Position numbers and translations under genes: made by a program
In this document: positions 9,968 to 19,214 of the stretch, one piece after another
Position numbering within the stretch: the first letter of the stretch is position 1
Layout of the letters: each line of letters starts with the position of its first letter
Source of the DNA: Solirubrobacterales bacterium
GTDB taxonomy: Bacteria > Actinomycetota > Thermoleophilia > Solirubrobacterales > Solirubrobacteraceae
NCBI GenBank assembly: GCA_019247075.1
Contig: JAFAPR010000158.1
Location: 23,130-87,129, forward strand
Length of the DNA stretch: 64,000 nt
Direction: 5' to 3'
Notes under the pieces: generated by a model
What the model saw: the letters and a program-made list of their open reading frames with translations, nothing else
What the model was told of the DNA's origin: nothing
Databases searched by the model: none

Positions 9968-10199
9968 GCATGTCCCGATCGTGGTCCCGAAGGCCGGCAT
10001 GAACATGGTCGAGGCGACGGTCATCGCTTGGCGCAAGTCGCCGGGCGAGCGCGTGGAGGCTGGAGAGCCGGTCGTCGATCTGGAGACCGACAAGGTGCAG
10101 CTCCAGGTCCAGGCGCCCGTCGCGGGGGTGCTCCGGGAGGTCTTGGCTGCCGTCGACGAAGACGTCGCGGTGGGCGCGACGCTGGGGGTGATCGAGTGA
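9960..10199 (+). CDS. Stand-alone lipoyl (biotinyl/lipoyl attachment) domain protein
   Basis: GTG start 9960; VPIVVPKAGMNMVEATVIAWRKSPGERVEAGEPVVDLETDKVQLQVQAPVAGVLREV, ETDKV lipoylation motif; stop right after one domain. Confidence 0.85.
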   Translation: MPEHVPIVVPKAGMNMVEATVIAWRKSPGERVEAGEPVVDLETDKVQLQVQAPVAGVLREVLAAVDEDVAVGATLGVIE

Positions 10200-10987
10200 T
10201 CGGTGTGACCGGCACGCTCGAGGGCAGGCGCGCGATCGTCACGGGTGGCGCGCGAGGGATCGGCGCGGCCGCGGCACGTCGCTTCTGCGAGGCTGGCGCA
10301 CAGGTCGTGCTCGCCGATCGCGACCAAGACGGGGTCTCGGCGGCCGCAGCGGCGCTCCGGGCGGCCGGTTTCCAAGCGCATGCGCGTGCGGCCGACGTCA
10401 CCGACGAGGCGGCGCTCGGGCGCGTGATCGACGAGGCGGCCGAGCTTCTGGGCGGGCTCGACCTGGTGCTCGCCAACGCCGGGGTTCTGACCGTAAACCC
10501 CCTCGCGGATCTCTCGCTGGCCGAGTTCGAGCACACCATGCGCGTCAACGTGTTTGGCACGTTTCTGACTTTCAAGCATGCGCTCGGGCACCTCAAGGCC
10601 GCGGGTGGTGGCGCGCTCCTCTGCACCACCTCCCAGGCGGGGGTGCGCGGGTATCGGGAGATGAGCGCGTATTGCGCCTCGAAATTTGCCGTCGTCGGCC
10701 TGGTCGAGTCGCTCGCGCTGGAGCTTGCGAGCGACGGGATCCGGGTGTGCGCGGTCGCCCCGGGGATCACGCAGACGGAGATGTACCGGGAGCTCGTGCG
10801 AGAGCGGGCGCGGCTCTGGCGCCTCGATTCAGAGGCGGCGCAGGCTCGGCTTCAGGAGACGATCCCCCTGGGCCGCCCCGCGACGCCGGAGGAGGTGGCC
10901 GATGCATTCGTCTATCTCGCCTCTCCGGCGGCCGCGTACGTCTCCGGCATCGCCCTCGTGATCGACGGAGGCGAGCTGTCCGGATGA
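10196..10987 (+). CDS. SDR family oxidoreductase
   Basis: TGGARGIG, NAG, YCASK motifs; GTG start overlapping previous stop. Confidence 0.88.
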   Translation: MIGVTGTLEGRRAIVTGGARGIGAAAARRFCEAGAQVVLADRDQDGVSAAAAALRAAGFQAHARAADVTDEAALGRVIDEAAELLGGLDLVLANAGVLTVNPLADLSLAEFEHTMRVNVFGTFLTFKHALGHLKAAGGGALLCTTSQAGVRGYREMSAYCASKFAVVGLVESLALELASDGIRVCAVAPGITQTEMYRELVRERARLWRLDSEAAQARLQETIPLGRPATPEEVADAFVYLASPAAAYVSGIALVIDGGELSG

Positions 10988-11772
10988 GCCGCCTGCTCGA
11001 GCACAAGGTCGCGCTCATCACCGGCGCCGCGTCGGGCATTGGCCGGGAGACGTCAGTGTTATTCGGCGAGGAGGGCGCAAAGCTCGCGCTCGCCGACGTA
11101 GACGACAAGGGATGCGAGGAGACCGCCCGGCTGGTCTGCGAGCGCGGTGGTGAAGCGCTAGCAGTCCACTGCGACGTGAGCGATCCGAGGGCTGTCGAGA
11201 CGCTGATCTCCGCCGCCGTGGAGCGCTTCGGCTGCCTCGACTGCGCCTTTAACAATGCCGGTGTCGGCGGGGCGAGCGAGCCAGTCGCCGACTACGACCT
11301 CGAGGCGTGGGATCACGTCTTGGCCGTGAACCTGACCGGGGTTTTCCTGTCCATGCAGGCAGAGCTGCGGCAGATGGTCAGCCAGGGCGCGGGAGCGATA
11401 GTCAACGCCGCCTCGGTCGTTGGCGTCATCGCCTACCCGTACCTGGCTGCCTACAACGCCGCCAAGCACGGTGTCATCGGCCTGACCCGGACCGCCGCGA
11501 TCGAGTACGCGGGTCATGGAGTTCGGGTCAACGCGGTTTGCCCCGGTTGGATTGAGACGCCGATGGTGATGGAGGGGGGACGAGCACCGGCGTCGATTCC
11601 CGAGGTCTATGCGGCTATTGCCGGCCTGGCGCCGATGAAGCGACTGGGGATGCCGATCGAGGTGGCGAGAGCCGTCGCATGGCTGTGTTCGGACGCCGCT
11701 AGCTTCGTCACGGGTCACCCCCTGGTCGTCGATGGCGGCGTGGCAGCCGGGCGTGAGCGCGCCGAGGAGTGA
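10984..11772 (+). CDS. SDR family oxidoreductase
   Basis: TGAASGIG, NNAG, YNAAK motifs. Confidence 0.9.
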   Translation: MSRLLEHKVALITGAASGIGRETSVLFGEEGAKLALADVDDKGCEETARLVCERGGEALAVHCDVSDPRAVETLISAAVERFGCLDCAFNNAGVGGASEPVADYDLEAWDHVLAVNLTGVFLSMQAELRQMVSQGAGAIVNAASVVGVIAYPYLAAYNAAKHGVIGLTRTAAIEYAGHGVRVNAVCPGWIETPMVMEGGRAPASIPEVYAAIAGLAPMKRLGMPIEVARAVAWLCSDAASFVTGHPLVVDGGVAAGRERAEE

Positions 11773-11774
11773 CG

Positions 11775-13190
11775 CTAGCCGTAAGCGGGGGGATGGCGAT
11801 CGGCCCAGGGCAGCGCCCGCTCGAGTTGAAAGGCTACCCGGATCAGCACCGCTTCCTCCGGCGCGAGCATCTGCACGCCAACGGGTAGCCCGTCCACCTC
11901 CCCGAGCGGGAGGCTGATCGCCGCCCAACCTGTCACGTTCGGCACTGCGGTGACGCCCGTCGCCGCGAACTCGACGTCGAAGAACGCGTCGACGCTCCCG
12001 CGCGAGGCTGACAGCTCCCCCGGTGCCGGCGGCAGCACGTTGAGCGTCTGGCAGAGCAGCACGTCGGCCGATTCGAACGCGCGCGCGGCGAGGCGTGCCT
12101 GAGCGTGCAGGTCGCTGATCGCAGTTAGGTGATCGACGGCGCTGAGCCCGAGCCCCTCCTTCAGCATGTCCCAGGTGACCGGGTCGAGCTCGTCGGGCTC
12201 GGGCGGGCGTCCGCGTTCCTCTACCAGCCAGTTGTAGGTCCCCGCGTTGTCGACCGCGTGCACGACCGAGATCGCGCGGCGCATCACCTCCGGATCGAAC
12301 GAGAGGAGTCCCGGCTCGATCACGTGCCCCAGCTCCTCGAGCGTCCTGGCCACCTGGTCGACGACGGCCACGATCCGCGGGTCGGGCGTGCCGGGAAATG
12401 GCGGGCGCTTCAGGCGCATCACTCGCAGCCGACCTGGATCGGCGCCGACTTCCTCCACGAAGCGCCGCGACGGCGGCGGCGCCGAATAGGGATCCCCGGG
12501 GGCGCTTCCCGCGATCACGTCGAGTAGCAGAGCGCTGTCCCGGACGGTTCTGGTCAGGGCGTGCTTGATCGCCAGACCGTCGAGCCCCTGGCCGGCCAGC
12601 GGAGCAAAGGAGCTGCGTGCGCGGCGGGGCTTGAGGCCCACCAGGCCGCAGCAGGAGGAGGGCATCCGGATCGACCCGGTTCCGTCGCTGCCCGAAGCCG
12701 CGCCGATGAGGCCGGCGGCGACCGCGGCGGCGGACCCACCGCTCGACCCGCCGGGCGAGAGCTCCGGATCCCACGGGTTGAGCGCGCGGCCGAAGAGCGC
12801 GGGCTCGGTGGCGCAGTGGTTGCCGAACTCGGCCGTGCTCGTACGCCCGCAGATGATCAGGCCGGCCGCGAGGTAGCGCTGCACCGTCCACGCTGTCACC
12901 GAAGCCACGTGGTCGCGCAGCGCGCGCGAGCCGAGGTACTCGGGAATCCCGGCCTGAGGCTCGCCCAGATCCTTGAGAAGGAACGGCACTCCGGCGAGCG
13001 GGCGATCCGGATCGGGCGCCGCCGCCGCGACCCGTGCCGCTTCGAACTGCTCGTTCACGAGCACGTTGAGCTCACGGGTGCCCTCCAGCGCAGCGATCGC
13101 GGCGTCGACGAGCTCGAGCGCGGACACCTCGCCGCTACGTACAAGCGCCGCCTGTTCGGTGACGTCCTTCCACATCAGCTCGGCCGACAC
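11775..13190 (-). CDS. Amidase (amidase signature family)
   Basis: GVPFLLKDLG, SPGGSSGGSAAAVAAGLIGAASGSDGTGSIRMPSSCCGLVGLKP. Confidence 0.9.
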   Translation of the reverse strand: MSAELMWKDVTEQAALVRSGEVSALELVDAAIAALEGTRELNVLVNEQFEAARVAAAAPDPDRPLAGVPFLLKDLGEPQAGIPEYLGSRALRDHVASVTAWTVQRYLAAGLIICGRTSTAEFGNHCATEPALFGRALNPWDPELSPGGSSGGSAAAVAAGLIGAASGSDGTGSIRMPSSCCGLVGLKPRRARSSFAPLAGQGLDGLAIKHALTRTVRDSALLLDVIAGSAPGDPYSAPPPSRRFVEEVGADPGRLRVMRLKRPPFPGTPDPRIVAVVDQVARTLEELGHVIEPGLLSFDPEVMRRAISVVHAVDNAGTYNWLVEERGRPPEPDELDPVTWDMLKEGLGLSAVDHLTAISDLHAQARLAARAFESADVLLCQTLNVLPPAPGELSASRGSVDAFFDVEFAATGVTAVPNVTGWAAISLPLGEVDGLPVGVQMLAPEEAVLIRVAFQLERALPWADRHPPAYG

Positions 13191-13224
13191 CGCGATCAGG
13201 GCTCCCCGTCCATGAGTGGGCTGT

Positions 13225-14466
13225 TCAGGGCGAGTTCGCGGCCAGGATCGAGGCCGCAGATCCCCAGTCGATGTCCGCGACGCCGAGCTCCAAGCCGTCC
13301 AGGCAAGTAGCGGCCTTTTGCGCCAAGACCTCGTCCGAGGGCGGGCGGCCGGGTGCACCTTCCGGTAGTCGGAGCGACGTCGCCAGCGCGCGACCGTCGG
13401 TCAGCCGGATGGCGATCTCGCATTCGCCCTCGAGCAGGCCCTCGCCAGTTGCACCGGGGGCGAACCGCACCAGCCGTAGGAGCTGTTGCGCCACCGGGCG
13501 GGTCACCGCCGCATCGCTGAAGGACCACTGGCCCGGGAAGCCGTCCAGCACTGCGGCGGCGACCCCATACTCGAGGCTGAACTTCCCCTGCGCTCCAGTC
13601 AGCGGCCGGTGGTGGATCAGCGGCTTGACGGTGCTCTGCGCCCCTCGCACCTCGATTGCGGCGATTTCATCGGCGGCAAGGTGATCAGCAATTTCCCTGA
13701 CCGCGAGGATCGGCCTCTGCAGGGCGTAGCAGCACGGGAAGATCTTTACGGCCAGTCCGCCCGGGATAGATCCGGCCTCGTCTTGCACGCGATCACTCGT
13801 GGCCTGCACCAACCGAAGCCACGCATCGAAGGCCGTCAGATCGGGCCGGGCCCCGCGGGAGGCCAGCTCCGCAGCTTGGGCGCCGGCGTGGGCCGCCATC
13901 CCCACCTGCAACGGCTTTGAGTCGCTGCCGAACGCCCGCTGGACGCCGGCAGCAGCCGACGCCGAAAGGGCGATCGCGGCTGCGGTCTCCTCGTCCGTCA
14001 GTTTCAGCGATACGGCAGCCGCGACTGCGGCACCGAATACTCCCGCCGTCGCGGTGGTGTGCCACCCCGCGTCGTAGTGGCGCCATCCCAGCAACATGCC
14101 GATGCGCGCCATCGCACCCGCGCCCGCCAGGTATGCGCGGCTGCCACCGCCGTATGCCAGCGCGGTTGGCATGCAGACCGCGCTGATGTGCGAAGTCGAG
14201 GGCAGGTGTAGGTCGTCGTAATCGAGCGCGTGGGCCATCGCCGCCCACTGGCCGGGCACGCCGAGCGCGCTTGCCATGCCGGCGACAGGGTGCGCCTGGG
14301 CTGCCAGAGCGACGCAGACCGTGTCGATGAGCGCGCGACGCGCGACATCCTCGTCGGGCGCCGGCGGCTCCCAGTTGGCTGCCCAGGCGGCGAGCTTCAG
14401 TGCAAGCGGGAGCTCGGCACGGGGGCCGCGTTCCTCGGTCTCGGCCTGTGCGCGGATGAAGGACAT
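13225..14466 (-). CDS. MmgE/PrpD family protein
   Basis: 413-aa ORF; N-terminal LIDTVCVALAAQ, ALDYDDLHLPSTSHISAVCMPTALA typical of the family. Confidence 0.82.
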   Translation of the reverse strand: MSFIRAQAETEERGPRAELPLALKLAAWAANWEPPAPDEDVARRALIDTVCVALAAQAHPVAGMASALGVPGQWAAMAHALDYDDLHLPSTSHISAVCMPTALAYGGGSRAYLAGAGAMARIGMLLGWRHYDAGWHTTATAGVFGAAVAAAVSLKLTDEETAAAIALSASAAAGVQRAFGSDSKPLQVGMAAHAGAQAAELASRGARPDLTAFDAWLRLVQATSDRVQDEAGSIPGGLAVKIFPCCYALQRPILAVREIADHLAADEIAAIEVRGAQSTVKPLIHHRPLTGAQGKFSLEYGVAAAVLDGFPGQWSFSDAAVTRPVAQQLLRLVRFAPGATGEGLLEGECEIAIRLTDGRALATSLRLPEGAPGRPPSDEVLAQKAATCLDGLELGVADIDWGSAASILAANSP

Positions 14467-14469
14467 CTA

Positions 14470-15423
14470 CTAGGGCGTCAGCACGATCCGACCCCGGGCG
14501 CGGCCGGAGCGGATCAGATCGTGCGCTTCCTGCGCCCGCTCGAGCGGCATAGGGTCGATCGTGTACTCGAGCCCCTCACGCTGGGCGAACTCGATCAGCT
14601 CGCCGAGCTCATCCCTGGAGCCCCAGATGCTTGACATGAACTGCGCCTCGTGCGGAACGGCGCCGAGCCCGAAAGGGATCCGCCCCCCGAAGAGGCCGAC
14701 GACGATCGCGATCCCCTGGCGGTCGACGAGCCTGGCCGCGTGGGCGAGCGAATCATCCGAGCCAACGAAGTCGAGCACGGCTGCGTAGGGCCCCTCGAGC
14801 TCCTCCGGTGGCGCTGCCTCCTCGGCGCCGAGCTCCAGCGCCCGCTCCCGCTTCTGCGCTGAGGGGTCGCCCACGTGGACTGTCGCGTCGGTCAGAAGTC
14901 GCAGGAACTGGATCCCGAACTGGCCGAGCCCGCCCGCGCCGAGCACGAGCGCGTGAGATCCCGAGCGCAGCCAACCGCGCGCGTGTTTGACCGAGCGGTA
15001 AGGCGTCAGCCCTCCGCACCCCAGCGGCGCGGCCTGCAACGGGTCAAGCTCGCCGATCGGGTACAGGTACCGGCGGGCAGGAACCCGCACGTACTCGGCA
15101 TAGCCGCCGTCCTGGAACAGGCCCGCCTCGCGCGCGTCGGGGCAGATCATCTCCTCGGTGGCGCGACAGAAGCGGCACTCCCCGCACCCCCAGGGGGCGT
15201 ACACGAGCACGCGTCCGAGCTGTTCGTCTTCGGCCACGATCTCGTGGCCCAGCACGAGCGGAAGCTCCGTGCCGAAGAAGTTCTCGGCCACATGAAGGTC
15301 CGAGTGGCAGACGCCACACGCGAGCACGCGCAACACGCTCTCGTCACCGTCTCGTGGGGTCGGGGCGTCCCGCTCCTCGAGTTCGAGCGGCGCGTCGAAG
15401 GCGCGTAGGACGACTGCCCTCAT
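14470..15423 (-). CDS. Zinc-dependent alcohol dehydrogenase (MDR)
   Basis: GVCHSDLHVAENFFGTELPLVLGHEIVAEDE, CGECRFCRATEEMICPDAREAG, GAGGLGQFGIQ; ATG at 15423 preferred. Confidence 0.88.
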   Translation of the reverse strand: MRAVVLRAFDAPLELEERDAPTPRDGDESVLRVLACGVCHSDLHVAENFFGTELPLVLGHEIVAEDEQLGRVLVYAPWGCGECRFCRATEEMICPDAREAGLFQDGGYAEYVRVPARRYLYPIGELDPLQAAPLGCGGLTPYRSVKHARGWLRSGSHALVLGAGGLGQFGIQFLRLLTDATVHVGDPSAQKRERALELGAEEAAPPEELEGPYAAVLDFVGSDDSLAHAARLVDRQGIAIVVGLFGGRIPFGLGAVPHEAQFMSSIWGSRDELGELIEFAQREGLEYTIDPMPLERAQEAHDLIRSGRARGRIVLTP

Positions 15424-15513
15424 GTGATACCTCCTCGGGCCTGGGCGCGTCGCGAAAGCGCCCTCAAGGTGGTTACGATAGCCCTCCTCTTCTCGAGGCG
15501 GAACAAGCGCAGC

Positions 15514-16860
15514 ATGCACGTCACCGAAGCCACAGTCAACCTCGACGCCGCACGCGAGTTGCTCGAGCGACACAACGTGCACACGGTCGAATGCATGTTT
15601 GCGGACACGTGGGGGATTCCCCGGGGAAAGCGCCTTTCAACGCGGCACTTTCTCGCGACTGCCGAGGGGCCCGGCTTCGCGATGGCAAATGTCGCGTTCA
15701 CCTGGGACATGCACGGCGTAATCTTCCCCACCCCCTTCGTGCATGACGAGACCGGATACCCGGACATGCACGTCGTCCCGGACCTATCTACCCTGCGCCT
15801 TGCCGGCTGGAAAGACCTGACCGCGTTCTGCTTCTGCGACACGATCGATCCTCCCACGGGCGAGTCGATTCCGCTGGATGGGCGCGCCATCCTGCGCCGT
15901 GCTGCCGAACGGGTCCGCAACCTCGGCTACGAGCCGGTCGCCGCGACCGAGCTCGAGTTCCACTTGTGCCTACCGGACTGGGAACCGCTTTACACGGGTA
16001 CCCACTGCTACTCGATGCAGAAGGGCGCCGAGGTCGAGCCGGTGGTCACGGAGATCAAGCGGACGCTGGAGGCATCCGGAGTCATGGTCGAGGCCTGGAA
16101 CGTCGAGTACGGGCCCGCCCAGGTCGAGGTCAACGTCGGGCACGGGTCGCCGATCGAGGTCGCCGACGCGACGATCCTGCTCAAGTACGTCGTCAAGCAG
16201 GTGGCGCAGGCGCATGGACTGCGCGCCACCTTCATGCCCAAGCCGTACATCACCGAGGCAGGGAACGGACTCCACATCCACCAGAGCCTCCTCGGCGCCG
16301 ACGGCCACAATGCCTTCATCGAGGAAGACGACGACCCCCCGCTGCGCTCGAAGGTGATGCGCCGATACCTCTCGGGGCTGGTCAGGCATCAGCTCGAGCT
16401 CCAGCCCGTCAACTGCCCCACGATCAACGCGTACAAGCGCGTCGAGGACTACTCGTTCGCGCCGACGCAGGTCGGCTGGGGGCTGGACAATCGCCTCGTC
16501 GCCGTGCGCTCGCATGTCGGAGCAGGCGCGTCCACGAGGCTCGAGTGCCGCTGGGGATCCGCGGAGGCCAACCCATACCTCGTCGTCGCCGGCTGTCTCG
16601 CAGCGGGGGCCGACGGGCTCGAGAACGACATCGAGCTCGCGCCGATGCTGACCGGCGACCCCCACGTCGACGCGTCGCTCACGCGGCTGCCCACGAACCT
16701 CGCCGATGCCCTGCCTGCCTTCGAGCAGAGCCGGTTCGCCCGGGAGCTATATGGCGAGGTGTTCGTCGACGTCTTCCTCGTGATGCTGCGACACGAGCTC
16801 GAGCTGTTCGAGCGACACGTCACCGACTGGGAGCGCGAGCGCTATCGCGAGGTCATGTAG
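15514..16860 (+). CDS. Glutamine synthetase-like ligase (GlnA family, second copy)
   Basis: NGLHIHQSLLG, NCPTINAYKRVEDYSFAPTQVGWGLDNRLVAVR, LECRWGSAEANPYL. Confidence 0.9.
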   Translation: MHVTEATVNLDAARELLERHNVHTVECMFADTWGIPRGKRLSTRHFLATAEGPGFAMANVAFTWDMHGVIFPTPFVHDETGYPDMHVVPDLSTLRLAGWKDLTAFCFCDTIDPPTGESIPLDGRAILRRAAERVRNLGYEPVAATELEFHLCLPDWEPLYTGTHCYSMQKGAEVEPVVTEIKRTLEASGVMVEAWNVEYGPAQVEVNVGHGSPIEVADATILLKYVVKQVAQAHGLRATFMPKPYITEAGNGLHIHQSLLGADGHNAFIEEDDDPPLRSKVMRRYLSGLVRHQLELQPVNCPTINAYKRVEDYSFAPTQVGWGLDNRLVAVRSHVGAGASTRLECRWGSAEANPYLVVAGCLAAGADGLENDIELAPMLTGDPHVDASLTRLPTNLADALPAFEQSRFARELYGEVFVDVFLVMLRHELELFERHVTDWERERYREVM

Positions 16861-17797
16861 GGAGCAGGTCCGCAACGATCTGCTCGATCTGGGTCGTCGC
16901 CGCTTCGGTCATGCCCCAGGCGTAGTGGCCCCAGACGCTCTGCACCACCCGCAGCGAGCTGCCCGCGATGAGCTCCTGCTCGGCCCGGCAGTCCGCAACC
17001 GGGAACACGTTGTCATGCGAGAACGCCGTGATGGCCACCCGGGCGGTGATGCGGTCAAGCGCGGCGGCAAGGTCGCCGTCGGTGTGGCGAGCGACGTCGG
17101 CCCTTCGCCATTTCGCAAGCTGCGCCAGTAGGTCGGCCGGGTCGCGTCCGGCGAAGTCCTCCTCGAATAGCCGCGTGACCAGGTCGGCGACGGACTGGTA
17201 GCCGGCGTCGCGCCAGGCCTCCCGCCGGAAGAGCTCCGCGGACAGTGCAGTGGCAGCCCAGAAGTGGGCGTGCTGCTTGGTGCCTCCAGCCGCGAGCGCT
17301 TCCGCGGCCGCGGCGACGAGCAGGTCGTTCGCGGGCGTGGTCCGGGCGAGCCCGGCGAACACCGCGACCCGCCGGACCCTTTCCGGAAAGCGGACCGCCC
17401 ACTCGTAGGCCTGTTGGGCCCCCATCGAGAATCCGAGCACCAGCGCGAGTCGCTCGATGCCGAGGCGCTCGGCGACGAGCCGGTGCTGTGCCGTGACGTC
17501 GTCGCCGATCGTGAGCTCGGGGAACCGGCCCGCCGTGGTGCTCGGAGAGGAGGACTCCCCGTTACCGAGCTGCCCTGGGCAGATGATGAACCACCGGGTC
17601 GGATCCAAGGCCCGGCCGCCGGCGATCCAATGATCGAGTGAGGCCGGCGTCCCGGAGTACATGTGCGCGAAGAGGATCGCGTTGTCGCGCCTGGGGGCCA
17701 GCGTTCCGTGTGTGCGGTAGGCGAGCCGCGCCGCGGGAATCACCCCGCCGAGCTCGAGCTCGAGATCGCCGAGCTCGAGAATGCCGTCCGCCCCCAC
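16853..17797 (-). CDS. Alpha/beta hydrolase, homoserine O-acetyltransferase (MetX)-like fold
   Basis: LVLGFSMGAQQAYEWAVRFPERV nucleophile elbow; SVWGHYAWG C-terminal His. Confidence 0.78.
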   Translation of the reverse strand: MGADGILELGDLELELGGVIPAARLAYRTHGTLAPRRDNAILFAHMYSGTPASLDHWIAGGRALDPTRWFIICPGQLGNGESSSPSTTAGRFPELTIGDDVTAQHRLVAERLGIERLALVLGFSMGAQQAYEWAVRFPERVRRVAVFAGLARTTPANDLLVAAAAEALAAGGTKQHAHFWAATALSAELFRREAWRDAGYQSVADLVTRLFEEDFAGRDPADLLAQLAKWRRADVARHTDGDLAAALDRITARVAITAFSHDNVFPVADCRAEQELIAGSSLRVVQSVWGHYAWGMTEAATTQIEQIVADLLPT

Positions 17798-17812
17798 CTC
17801 GCTAGAAGCCGC

Positions 17813-19159
17813 TCACACGCGGTGCCAATCCTGCATGTGCGAGCGCACGTGCGGGGGAAGCGCCTCCTGCGGGTAATAGCGGTCGTAGAACTCGACGTCG
17901 AGGTGGGCCGCCTGATACCAGACCGTCATCAGGAAGGGGTCGATCGTCGCCGGAAACCGCCCGTAGGTGTTCCAGATGTAGCTGCAGAGCGTCTTGGTCG
18001 CCTCGATCGCCTCGTTTGAAGGAGGAGGAACGGCCCGCGCAACCTCGGACGAGCGCCACGGGATCGGACGGCTGTCCGGAGCCGAGAAGATGCCGTTCTC
18101 GCCCCAGCGCTGGTCGAGGACGAAATCCACGGCGGCGTCCATGTCGGCGCGGAAGGGCGGGCACGCGCCTTCAAAGACCCCCTCGAGCCCGACGGGGATC
18201 TCTTCGCCGGCGCCCACCGGTGCGTCGTCCGGGACGCGGTGGAACGTGAAGCCGAGCGAGCCGCACGGCCCCTCTCCCCCGATCCGGTGCCATTGACTCT
18301 CTCCGCCAAGCGTCACGCGGCCCTTCCCGCCCGAGAAGGGATGACCGCCGATCCCGAGCGCCTGGGTGGCGATCATCAGGTTCTGGATCATCAGCCCCTC
18401 CTCGACGCCGTTCATGTCGACCATCTGCCACCGCTCGAAGTCCCAGAGGTCGACCGGGTGGGCGGGATCGAGCAGTCCGGAATCTACGTGGGGGCGCAGC
18501 GGGTCGTTCCCAAGCTGTTTGTCGACGACGTAATAGCCATGTGGCCGATCGAAGTAGAGGAGCATGGCCGAGATGCACTGGCGAGTCACGTCCGACACCG
18601 GGATGAACAGCGTGGCGCCCTCGGTGTTGACGATCCACTCATTGAACTTGAACAGGTTCGGGCGCATTCGCGGGATCTGGAGCCGTCGGTCCTGGAGCTT
18701 GATCGCCCGGCGATAGAGCTCGTCTCGCTCGCTCTGGGTCTGGAGCTGGAGGTATCGATCGGGCGTGTGGTCGCGTTGAGGTAGGAAGAAGACCCCGTCG
18801 TCGTTGGTCCAGAAGAGCTCGGTGCCGTGAATCGCGAGCGGGCTGGGGAAGCTCCGGCCGGTGAACGAGGCCAGCTTGTCGGCGCCCGTCGCCTCGCCCT
18901 CGCTCGTCCTGAAGGGCCATTCTTCGCGCACGACCCCTGTGATGCCGGTCGCCGCGGCGACGAGGACCGCCTCTTCCTCGATCGCGAGCGGGATGGGCTC
19001 CTTCTCCGAGCGAAACTCGAGCGGCCCGGTGATCGTCGCCCCGAGCGCGAAGCGGCGCGCTCGGCGCGTGAAGATCGCATCCAGCGCGGGGAACGAGAAC
19101 GCCGCCTCGAGCGCGCCGGGGCGGATTTGGGGGCGCGCGCGTTTCGTTGTCACAGCCAT
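17813..19159 (-). CDS. Unrecognised ~448-aa protein (paralog A); possible distant nitroreductase-like flavoprotein
   Basis: FPALDAIFTRRARRFALGATI and QNLMIATQALGIGGHPFSGGKG; clear paralog of 46395-47711. Confidence 0.75.
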   Translation of the reverse strand: MAVTTKRARPQIRPGALEAAFSFPALDAIFTRRARRFALGATITGPLEFRSEKEPIPLAIEEEAVLVAAATGITGVVREEWPFRTSEGEATGADKLASFTGRSFPSPLAIHGTELFWTNDDGVFFLPQRDHTPDRYLQLQTQSERDELYRRAIKLQDRRLQIPRMRPNLFKFNEWIVNTEGATLFIPVSDVTRQCISAMLLYFDRPHGYYVVDKQLGNDPLRPHVDSGLLDPAHPVDLWDFERWQMVDMNGVEEGLMIQNLMIATQALGIGGHPFSGGKGRVTLGGESQWHRIGGEGPCGSLGFTFHRVPDDAPVGAGEEIPVGLEGVFEGACPPFRADMDAAVDFVLDQRWGENGIFSAPDSRPIPWRSSEVARAVPPPSNEAIEATKTLCSYIWNTYGRFPATIDPFLMTVWYQAAHLDVEFYDRYYPQEALPPHVRSHMQDWHRV

Positions 19160-19214
19160 CGAACCGATTTCCGTCGCGGTCTCGCGTTGGGGCTCATCGA
19201 GTACGGTTCGCACG

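Noticed and set aside
11158-12891. 577-aa minus-strand ORF
   Set aside because: Overlaps an SDR antisense and an amidase in another frame; composition is a shadow-ORF pattern.
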